The notes beneath the pieces are model-generated. The model saw nothing but the letters and a program-made list of their open reading frames with translations. It searched no databases and was not told the DNA's origin. The position numbers and the translations under genes are program-made. From positions 1-25,312 of IMG/VR virus record IMGVR_UViG_3300046010_006354: a stretch of 25,312 nt of DNA, one strand, 5' to 3'. Of this stretch, positions 1 to 6,954 are shown piece by piece (the stretch's first letter is position 1; each line of letters begins with the position of its first letter). The stretch comes from a virus.

Positions 1-54
1 AGAGTCAAGCGTATTGACACTTTGCCAATCATCACTAAAATAGGTTTAAAATGA
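1..54 (+). CDS. 3' end of an unidentified upstream gene
   Basis: Frame 1 is open from the window edge and ends at TGA (52-54), giving 17 residues that finish with the residues KIGLK. The stop overlaps the nrdA start as ATGA, the same coupling used at many other junctions here, which is the main reason to treat it as a real gene end. The fragment is too short to identify. Its position suggests it belongs to the nucleotide-metabolism block, but that is inference only. Confidence 0.5.
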   Translation, partial: RVKRIDTLPIITKIGLK

Positions 55-2369
55 AAATATACGTTACAAAACGATCAGGACAGCAAGAAATACTCACACT
101 AGAAAAATGGCAAGCGCAGATAGCAAAAATTTGTACGGGAATAGCTGATGTAAGTCAATCCATGATAGAAATTAAGGCTCAACCACATTTCTATGATGGA
201 ATTACAACAAGAGAAATAGATGAAATTACACTAAGAGCAGTTGTTGATTTGATTGATGTAGAATCAAATCCGGACATCGGGCATACTAATTACCAGTATG
301 TTGCTGGAAAACAAAGACTAAGCATGTTGCGTAAAGATGTTTACGGAGATTATAATCCTCCGCGTCTATACGAAATAGTAAAAAGAAATGTAGAAACAGG
401 ACTGTATACCAATGACTTATTGAATTGGTACACCGAAGAAGAATGGGATAAGATGGACACGTTCATCGACCATGCCAAAGACGAACAATATAGTTATGCT
501 GCTATTGAGCAATTAATTGAGAAGTATCTTGTAAAAAATCGTTCAACAAAGCAAACATATGAAACTCCTCAAGTAAGATACATGATTGCGGCTGCTACTG
601 TTTTTCACAAAGAAGAACCGTTATCTGCTAGAATGCGTTATATAAAGGAATACTACAATGCTGCGTCGGATGGTTTATTCACTCTCGCTACTCCTGTTCT
701 TGCTGGCCTTGGTACCCCAACCAAACAATTTAGTTCATGTGTTCTTATACGTAGTGACGATGATCTCGATAGTATTTTTGCTAGTGGTGAAATGATGGCT
801 AAGTATGCTAGCAAACGAGCTGGCATTGGTTTAGAGATTGGTCGTCTAAGACCACTGGGCTCGCCTATTCGTGGTGGTGAGATTATGCACACGGGTATGA
901 TACCTTTTTTGAAAAAATGGTTTGGCGACTTACGCAGTTGCAGTCAGGGAGGTATTCGCAATGCTAGTGCTACAGTTTTTTATCCTATATGGCATCATCA
1001 GTTTGATGATCTTATTGTACTTAAAAACAATCAAGGAACCGAAGAAACAAGAGTCCGTCATATGGATTATGGGGTTGTGTTGTCGAGTTTCTTTTGGAGA
1101 CGATTTAGAAACAAAGAAAACATTACCTTTTTCGACCCTAACGAAGTTCCCGACCTCTACGAAGCATTCTACAAAAACACAAAACGATTCGAAGAATTGT
1201 ATGTAAAATATGAGAAACAATCAGGTTTGCGTAAGAAAACGATTAGCGCAGAAGAAGTTTTTAAAAGTGGAATATTAAAAGAGAGAACAGATACAGGTCG
1301 TATCTATCTCGTATTCATTGATAACGTCATGAATCAAGGTCCGTTCGATCCTGAATATCATACAATCTATCAATCAAATCTATGCTGTGAAATACTATTA
1401 CCTACTCGTCCTTTTAAGCGCCTTGATGACGATTCCGGTCGCATTGCATTATGTACACTCGGCAGTATTAACTGGGGGTCGTTTCGCAACCCTGAAGATA
1501 TGCGTAGGGCTTGCCGCATTTTGCAGCGCAGCCTATGCAATATCCTCGACTATCAGGATTTTCTAAGCATTCAAAGTAAACTAAGCAACGATGAAATACA
1601 ACCATTGGGCATTGGAGTCACCAATCTAGCATACTGGCATGCAAAGCGTGGACTAAAGTATGGCGAGAAGGATGCACTACAAGAAGTAAAGAGTTGGATG
1701 GAACATCAAGCCTTCTATCTTACAGAAGCCACAGTTGAACTTGCTAAAGAACGCGGGAAATGTGTAGACAGCGATAAGACACGATATGGTCAAGGAATCT
1801 TTCCATGGGAGTTAAGAGCCAGTGGAGTAAACGAATTAACTAATTTTACTCCTGAATTAGATTGGGAAAGTTTGCGAAATGAAATGAAGAAACATGGAGT
1901 ACGCAATGCAACATTGATGGCTATCGCACCTGTAGAAAGTAGTTCAGTTGTTATAAATTCTACAAACGGCATTGAAATGCCTATGTCTCTGATTTCGGTT
2001 AAAGAATCTAAGGCGGGATCATTTACACAAGTAGTGCCAGAATATCATAAACTTAAAAACAAATATCAATTAATGTGGGAGCAAAAAGACTGTGTGGGAT
2101 ATCTCAAGACTGCTGCTGTACTTGCAGCATATGTTGATCAAAGTATTTCTACCAATACTTTTTATAACCCTGCTCATTTCGCAAATCGTAAGGTACCTAC
2201 TACGCTGATTGCAAAAAATCTCATGCAAAGTCATTTATGGGGTATAAAAACTTTTTATTATAGTTTGATTAATAAACAAGGTGCAAAAGCTGTAGAGCAG
2301 GAAGAGCCTGTACAATCACAAACCGTTGAAGCATTTGACGAAGAGGATTGTGAGGCTTGTAAGTTATGA
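51..2369 (+). CDS. nrdA: Ribonucleoside-diphosphate reductase, class Ia, alpha (large) subunit
   Basis: Reduces ribonucleoside diphosphates to deoxyribonucleotides with NrdB. The 772 residues are close to the usual 760 and follow E. coli NrdA along the whole length. An N-terminal ATP-cone-like region (about 1-95) starts MKIYVTKRSG. The active-site cysteines are visible: Cys230 in FSSCVLI, Cys445 in NLCCEILLPT (with Asn443 and Glu447 as the other catalytic positions), and Cys468 in IALCTLGS. A tyrosine pair (KTFYYSL) fits the radical-transfer path. The C-terminus EDCEACKL carries a redox-active cysteine pair as CxxC, closer together than the E. coli CESGACKI tail. There is no intein or frameshift, although phage nrdA genes often host inteins. 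The ATG at 51 overlaps the upstream stop and an AGG precedes it. The gene is coupled by ATGA to the next gene, and nrdB and glutaredoxin follow. Confidence 0.97.
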   Translation: MKIYVTKRSGQQEILTLEKWQAQIAKICTGIADVSQSMIEIKAQPHFYDGITTREIDEITLRAVVDLIDVESNPDIGHTNYQYVAGKQRLSMLRKDVYGDYNPPRLYEIVKRNVETGLYTNDLLNWYTEEEWDKMDTFIDHAKDEQYSYAAIEQLIEKYLVKNRSTKQTYETPQVRYMIAAATVFHKEEPLSARMRYIKEYYNAASDGLFTLATPVLAGLGTPTKQFSSCVLIRSDDDLDSIFASGEMMAKYASKRAGIGLEIGRLRPLGSPIRGGEIMHTGMIPFLKKWFGDLRSCSQGGIRNASATVFYPIWHHQFDDLIVLKNNQGTEETRVRHMDYGVVLSSFFWRRFRNKENITFFDPNEVPDLYEAFYKNTKRFEELYVKYEKQSGLRKKTISAEEVFKSGILKERTDTGRIYLVFIDNVMNQGPFDPEYHTIYQSNLCCEILLPTRPFKRLDDDSGRIALCTLGSINWGSFRNPEDMRRACRILQRSLCNILDYQDFLSIQSKLSNDEIQPLGIGVTNLAYWHAKRGLKYGEKDALQEVKSWMEHQAFYLTEATVELAKERGKCVDSDKTRYGQGIFPWELRASGVNELTNFTPELDWESLRNEMKKHGVRNATLMAIAPVESSSVVINSTNGIEMPMSLISVKESKAGSFTQVVPEYHKLKNKYQLMWEQKDCVGYLKTAAVLAAYVDQSISTNTFYNPAHFANRKVPTTLIAKNLMQSHLWGIKTFYYSLINKQGAKAVEQEEPVQSQTVEAFDEEDCEACKL

Positions 2370-3187
2370 AAATAGGAATATACGGAGACAGCTACGCATC
2401 ATCAAATAGTAAAGAGGCTGTAAAATGGTTTGAATTAGTTGCTGATGGATTAGAAAAAATGTCTAATCCTAATAAAAAATCATGGTTATCATTTCTTAAA
2501 AAAGATAAACCATTGTATGATTTGCAATACGGAGAAAAAAATACAGTTACATTGTACTCTTTGGCGGGTAGTTCTTTCTTTTACACATATACAAAATTTT
2601 TAGAAACATATAAGGACAATGATCTTAACATTGTGCTTGTAACAGGTGCTACAAGATACAGCAAATTTGTAAACTTAACCAGTGTAAAATTTAATCATGT
2701 GGTCACAGGTGAAGGCCATATTGATGCATTGATAAAAATGTACGGCGACAAACTTACTCCAGTTGACAAAAATAAACTTATACATCTTCGAGGTTGGTTT
2801 AGATCGGTAGACGAAGAATATCACAAAGTTGCTACAGATTTAATGTTAGATAACATGGAGAGATTACATAAAAATACAATTTTCTTTCCATCATTTTCAG
2901 GAGCATTAATAACCAAGGAAAGAGAACAAAAACAGGGCATTATTGCTGACATGCATTATATGCATTCTTTTTGGCTTAGACAATTAGAACTTCTAAATTT
3001 ACCTTTAGAAAATTTTAATAGCCCTGAAACAGGAAACTTGTGCGGGCATTTAGGTCCAGAATTCAATGAATTTTTTGCAAACATGATCTTACAAAAACTA
3101 AAAACTGGTGTATGGAATCACGATGGTTTCATGGACATTAAATTAAAAAATTCACTTACATTTTATTATAAGGTAGAAAATAAATGA
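2366..3187 (+). CDS. SGNH/GDSL-hydrolase-like phage protein
   Basis: A 273-residue protein lying between nrdA and nrdB and overlapping both by ATGA. The N-terminus MKIGIYGDSYASS places a GDSY motif at residues 7-10 after a hydrophobic beta strand, as in block I of SGNH hydrolases. Near the C-terminus, GHLGPEFNEFFANMI offers a His in the position expected for the catalytic His block. A central hydrophobic segment (NIVLVTGATRYSKF) looks like another Rossmann-type strand with an Asn/Arg-rich loop. The family normally cleaves esters or acyl groups, but no substrate can be inferred here. Insertion inside the reductase operon suggests co-expression, not necessarily a shared function. The fold assignment rests on two short motifs only; it may be an inactive homologue. 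Confidence 0.55.
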   Translation: MKIGIYGDSYASSNSKEAVKWFELVADGLEKMSNPNKKSWLSFLKKDKPLYDLQYGEKNTVTLYSLAGSSFFYTYTKFLETYKDNDLNIVLVTGATRYSKFVNLTSVKFNHVVTGEGHIDALIKMYGDKLTPVDKNKLIHLRGWFRSVDEEYHKVATDLMLDNMERLHKNTIFFPSFSGALITKEREQKQGIIADMHYMHSFWLRQLELLNLPLENFNSPETGNLCGHLGPEFNEFFANMILQKLKTGVWNHDGFMDIKLKNSLTFYYKVENK

Positions 3188-4284
3188 GTAAACAACAATA
3201 CAATCTAAAAACAAAAACAAATTATCTTACACGCAAAATGTTTTTGGATCCCGAAGGCCCGGTAACCATTCAACGGTTTGAAGAAGTTAAGTACAATAAG
3301 ATTCAAAAATTAGAGCAAACTGCCCGAGGTTTCTTTTGGGTGCCTGAAGAAATTAGTCTTACTAAAGACGCACAAGATTTTAAAGATGCAAGTGATACAG
3401 TAAAACATATTTTTACTAGTAATCTATTAAGACAGACAGCATTGGATAGTTTGCAGGGTCGTGGACCCAGTCAAATTTTTACACCGGTTATATCATTGCC
3501 TGAATTAGAAGCCTTAGTATATAACTGGACATTCTTTGAAACTAACATACACAGTCGCAGTTATAGTCATATCATTCGTAATATCTATAATGTACCTAAA
3601 GAAGTATTCAACACTATTCACGATACAAAAGAAATTGTAGATATGGCAAGTAGTGTTGGGAAATATTATGATAGGTTACACCAAATTAACTGTGCAGCAG
3701 AACTAGATGGTCACATTGCAGAAGAAGATCATATTAAAGCAATCTATCTAGCTCTGCACGCCAGTTATGCATTAGAGGCATTCCGATTCATGGTGTCGTT
3801 CGCTACAAGCCTAGCAATGGTAGAGAACAAAATCTTTATCGGTAATGGTAATATTATCAGTCTCATTTTACAAGACGAACTGCTGCATAAAGAATGGACT
3901 GCTTTTTTAATTAATCAAGTAGTCAAAGAAGATTCAAGATTTGCTCAGGCCAAGCAGGAATGCGAAGCAGAAGTTTATCAAATTTATATGGATGTAATTA
4001 GAGAAGAAAAAGAGTGGGCTGATTACTTGTTCAAATTTGGTCCTGTAATAGGGTTGAATGCACAAATTCTTAAAGATTTTGTAGATTATACTGCCTTTCA
4101 CGCATTAAAAGAGATTGGTATCAAGTATAATCAATCAGCACCCAAAACTACTCCTATACCGTGGTTCAATAAACACAGCGATACAAGCAAAAAACAAACT
4201 GCGTTACAGGAAAATGAAAGTACTAATTACATTATTGGTGTTATGAGTGACCAGCTTAATTATGATGAATTACCACAATTATAA
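3184..4284 (+). CDS. nrdB: Ribonucleoside-diphosphate reductase, class Ia, beta (small) subunit
   Basis: Houses the diiron-tyrosyl radical cofactor that starts catalysis in NrdA. At 366 residues it has the usual length (E. coli 376) and aligns throughout. Metal ligands: Asp88 (ALDSLQGR), Glu119 and His123 (FFETNIHSRSY), Glu198 (YALEAFRF), Glu232 and His235 (QDELLHKEW). The radical tyrosine is Tyr127. The first Glu and His are separated by three residues (ETNIH), whereas E. coli has two (ETIH), so one residue is inserted in the ligand helix. The acidic tail NYDELPQL matches the peptide that docks on NrdA. The start overlaps the upstream stop as ATGA. A glutaredoxin gene follows after 14 bases. 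Confidence 0.96.
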   Translation: MSKQQYNLKTKTNYLTRKMFLDPEGPVTIQRFEEVKYNKIQKLEQTARGFFWVPEEISLTKDAQDFKDASDTVKHIFTSNLLRQTALDSLQGRGPSQIFTPVISLPELEALVYNWTFFETNIHSRSYSHIIRNIYNVPKEVFNTIHDTKEIVDMASSVGKYYDRLHQINCAAELDGHIAEEDHIKAIYLALHASYALEAFRFMVSFATSLAMVENKIFIGNGNIISLILQDELLHKEWTAFLINQVVKEDSRFAQAKQECEAEVYQIYMDVIREEKEWADYLFKFGPVIGLNAQILKDFVDYTAFHALKEIGIKYNQSAPKTTPIPWFNKHSDTSKKQTALQENESTNYIIGVMSDQLNYDELPQL

Positions 4285-4298
4285 GAAAGGAAATAAAA

Positions 4299-4523
4299 AT
4301 GAAAGCAGTTGTTTGGAGTAAGTATCATTGCACATTTTGTGATCAGGCAAAAGCACTTTTAAATCAAAAGGGTATACCTTTTGAAGAAAGAAAAATAGGA
4401 GACGGTTGGACAACCGAAGAACTATTAGAAGCTGTACCAACAGCTAGGACAGTTCCACAAATATTTTTAAATGAAGAATATGTTGGTGGATTTATGGAAT
4501 TAAAACAGCGGTTAGCTGCATAA
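4299..4523 (+). CDS. Glutaredoxin
   Basis: A small thiol-disulfide oxidoreductase of 74 residues, compact like other phage glutaredoxins. The redox motif is C11-T-F-C14 (YHCTFCDQAK). The TVPQIF segment supplies the cis-proline that binds glutathione, and GGF near the C-terminus is the usual GG turn. Its position directly after nrdB, with an AAGGAAAT ribosome site, fits the known role of reducing the C-terminal cysteine pair of NrdA after each turnover. The CTFC active site differs from the CPYC common in cellular glutaredoxins, which may tune its redox potential. Confidence 0.92.
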   Translation: MKAVVWSKYHCTFCDQAKALLNQKGIPFEERKIGDGWTTEELLEAVPTARTVPQIFLNEEYVGGFMELKQRLAA

Positions 4524-4531
4524 GGAAAATA

Positions 4532-4831
4532 ATGGAAATAATAGTTGATGAAGTGTTTAGTTTTAAACTAAACAGCGGAGAAGAACTTATCGCAAAAGTT
4601 AAAATAATTGATAATAATGCAATTATTGTAGAGGAACCTGTATCTGTGGCTCCGGGACCACAAGGTATGGGATTAGTTCCAAGTCTTTTTACTGCTGAAC
4701 CTCATGGTTTAGTAAGACTAAATACTAATAGTATTTCTTTAATTGCACCTACTGAAGATAATGTCAAGATGAAGTATCTTGAAGCTACAACAGGAATTAA
4801 GGTGCCTAGTAAAAAAATAGTATTAGGATAA
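4532..4831 (+). CDS. Small beta-rich protein, possibly Sm-like fold
   Basis: A 99-residue protein preceded by an AAGGAAAAT site, eight bases after the glutaredoxin stop. The opening FSFKLNSGEELIAKVKI, followed by NAIIVEEPVSV, resembles the alternating beta strands of Sm/LSm-like barrels, a pattern seen in many small T4-like marine phage proteins that start with a 'K-L-x-x-G-E-E-x-I-A' motif. The remainder (LVRLNTNSISLIAPTED) continues the strand pattern. No catalytic residues, signal peptide or membrane segment are visible. It could bind RNA or be a small virion or assembly protein. The fold assignment is tentative and the function unknown. Confidence 0.55.
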   Translation: MEIIVDEVFSFKLNSGEELIAKVKIIDNNAIIVEEPVSVAPGPQGMGLVPSLFTAEPHGLVRLNTNSISLIAPTEDNVKMKYLEATTGIKVPSKKIVLG

Positions 4832-4833
4832 CT

Positions 4834-5115
4834 ATGCCACAATTAAGTCGAAAAGGTGATAAAAATACAACAGGTGGACAAATTGTACGAGGGGCAGCGA
4901 CTGTCTTTTGTAACAATATTCCTGTTGGATTGCATTCAAGTTTAATAACGCCTCATTCACCTTTCGGCAAACCACATCCTCCGCACAGGGCAGCGCAAAC
5001 AACTGAGGGTAGTCCTACAGTTTATGCAGAAAATTGTCCTGTGTTGCGAGTAGGATCTGGAAATACATGCGGGCATAAAATAATTCAAGGTAGTTCTGAC
5101 GTTTTCTGCCCATGA
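4834..5115 (+). CDS. PAAR-domain spike-tip protein
   Basis: PAAR proteins form the sharp metal-bound cone that caps the central spike of contractile tails (T4 gp5.4) and type VI secretion systems. This 93-residue protein is a stand-alone PAAR domain. RKGDKNTTGG near the start, GAATVFCNNIPV in the middle, and CGHKIIQGSSDVF at the end are the usual repeated glycine-rich elements. The His and Cys residues that bind the tip metal are available (HSSLITPHS, HPPH, CGH). It lies 2 bases after the preceding gene and overlaps the next gene by ATGA, so the spike tip is made together with the large Hint-bearing protein. This is the best indication of a contractile-tail phage. Confidence 0.85.
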   Translation: MPQLSRKGDKNTTGGQIVRGAATVFCNNIPVGLHSSLITPHSPFGKPHPPHRAAQTTEGSPTVYAENCPVLRVGSGNTCGHKIIQGSSDVFCP

Positions 5116-6953
5116 CAACAGCAAAAGAAACACCCTTAGGAATAAATTTACATTCTGGATTCCTGCAAAATTGTGGATTAACAATTAATCCCGATGCCGC
5201 AGCGCACATGGGCACAAGTTGTAACAATTTAAGATATAAATTTGGTAGTGTTGTTAATTCTTCGTGTTTGTTTTGGATTACATGGGCCATACACGATGCG
5301 TACAATCGAGGTGTAGTATTACAATCACCAGCCGGAACAAGTGTATATGACAATCTAATTTCTATAGGAAGTGGCGTTTCTGAGTTACTTGGAAATAGTA
5401 AGCCCCCTACTTATAATGCACAAGATCCAAGTGATGCTCAAATTCCTGCTGATACTCCTACATGGTATCATGAAGGAGAACCAGCTACAACTGGTTTTGC
5501 GATTGCAGGTATAGGTGGTTCAGAAGGACAGGGACAGACTGCCAGTTGGCTCCCCTACAATATGACAAATCCAAATCATTCTGTAACGCAATGGGGATTT
5601 GTGCGTTGTTGGGCATTACAGGCAAATAATGAATTTAATTGGAATGGTGGCACACTTGCTACAGGTAATTCTTGCTCACCGGTTCAGTATAAAGATTTTT
5701 TAGCATCGTTTGATACTGTAGCATCTTTTATCGATTATAATAATATTTCTGCATGTTTAATAGAGAATGCACCGGAATACCTTAAGGGTGTTTATAGTAA
5801 TATGAACGACCTTACAAGTGCAGACGTTTTAGGTGTCTCATTAAGTGATTGTTTTGGAACAGATTGTATTACAGCAGGTAAAGTCATCGATTTGTCCAAA
5901 ATAGATAAATTTGGTTTGCCCTCAGTACTATTACAGACCATTTACAAAAATCATGCGATGTCACAATCTTTAAATCTAGCTTTACTTTCTGCTGGATTAT
6001 CTCCTGAAGAAATTATTGATATCAGTAATGAAACTGCTACATTTGTAACAAAAGACCAAGAAGTACAAATTTATGGAGCTTTTTTGGTAATTGTAGGATC
6101 AGATTTACAGGACATTCTTGTACCGTTGAATTGTAAAACACCGGGACTTATAACATTGGCAGATGTGTTGGATGTACGAAAATTATTTCCGTGTAGTTAC
6201 AAATCTATTACAGTTCCTGTGTATAATACTACCCCCGGGCCAACAAATAGTAAAACTTATTATCCAGTATTTGAAAATGAAGGAACAAGCCCTAGACTCA
6301 ACAATCCTGTAATTGTTGAACAAGTAGGAACTGTTGTTCCTGCAGGTGATCCCCCTGTTGTTCCAAGAGATACACCTCCTGTCACTGTTGAAGCTGTCAA
6401 ACCTGTCGCGCCTAATGCACCTTTGAATCCTGTAGTAGTTTCACCTCCTGCTGTTGTAGAAGCGCCGCAAGGCGGTGGTGGTTGTGTAGCATTGGAAAGT
6501 TATGTTCCTTATGTAGAGCAACAAATTTATAACGAACAACCATTACAATTTGCCTATCAATTATGTGAGGGACACTCAATTTATTTGGCTGATGAAGTTA
6601 CGCTAGAAACAAAACTAGGTAAAATTACAACAGCTATAAATGAATTACAGCCATGTGTCAGAATAATTACAGAGGAAGGTATATCTTTAGTATGTTCTAC
6701 AACTGCTCCTATCCCTACACAGGAGAATGGAATAGTAAAAGCACCGCAAACATTATTGGAAAAGGTTGGTGTTTTGCGTAACAAGCAAGTTTATTGGAGT
6801 ACGGTTGTAAAAGTAGAAAGTGTTGGGTATAAATTTGTTAGAGCCATAGATACTGGAGACAATAGTTTTTGGGCTGGAGAACAACCTGATTCATTTATTT
6901 TACATCATAATATCAGAGTTAATCTTGAAAATGCGGAAATAAGAAAGAACTAA
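5112..6953 (+). CDS. Virion-type protein with a C-terminal Hint (intein/hedgehog-like) domain
   Basis: A 613-residue protein with three visible parts. Residues 1 to about 410 form an unrecognised domain rich in Gly, Asn and aromatic residues with many cysteines, typical of phage structural proteins. About 410-453 is a proline/valine-rich linker ending in four glycines. From Cys458 onward is a Hint-like domain: GGGGCVALESYVP gives the leading Cys, ADEVTLETKLGK resembles the conserved strand after it, CVRIITEEG and VCSTTAPIPT match the block-B region, and the module closes with ILHHN (His599-Asn600). Only 13 residues follow Asn600. Leading Cys and terminal His-Asn are the self-processing residues of inteins, but the residue after Asn is Ile, so splicing is unlikely while cleavage remains possible. 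It overlaps the PAAR gene by ATGA, suggesting a tail or spike role. Confidence 0.7.
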   Translation: MTTAKETPLGINLHSGFLQNCGLTINPDAAAHMGTSCNNLRYKFGSVVNSSCLFWITWAIHDAYNRGVVLQSPAGTSVYDNLISIGSGVSELLGNSKPPTYNAQDPSDAQIPADTPTWYHEGEPATTGFAIAGIGGSEGQGQTASWLPYNMTNPNHSVTQWGFVRCWALQANNEFNWNGGTLATGNSCSPVQYKDFLASFDTVASFIDYNNISACLIENAPEYLKGVYSNMNDLTSADVLGVSLSDCFGTDCITAGKVIDLSKIDKFGLPSVLLQTIYKNHAMSQSLNLALLSAGLSPEEIIDISNETATFVTKDQEVQIYGAFLVIVGSDLQDILVPLNCKTPGLITLADVLDVRKLFPCSYKSITVPVYNTTPGPTNSKTYYPVFENEGTSPRLNNPVIVEQVGTVVPAGDPPVVPRDTPPVTVEAVKPVAPNAPLNPVVVSPPAVVEAPQGGGGCVALESYVPYVEQQIYNEQPLQFAYQLCEGHSIYLADEVTLETKLGKITTAINELQPCVRIITEEGISLVCSTTAPIPTQENGIVKAPQTLLEKVGVLRNKQVYWSTVVKVESVGYKFVRAIDTGDNSFWAGEQPDSFILHHNIRVNLENAEIRKN

Positions 6954-6954
6954 A

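Noticed and set aside
14-41. TTGACA-16-TAAAAT promoter-like sequence before nrdA
   Set aside because: Transcription would begin only about three bases before the nrdA ATG, leaving no leader, and the site lies in the coding end of the upstream gene that is coupled to nrdA. Likely chance.
653-1220. Frames opposite to or shifted within nrdA (653-892 minus, 922-1206 plus, 930-1220 minus)
   Set aside because: They lie wholly inside nrdA, have no family features and are shadows.
51-4284. Intein or homing endonuclease in nrdA or nrdB
   Set aside because: Both genes are common insertion targets, but each aligns continuously with the cellular proteins at normal length.
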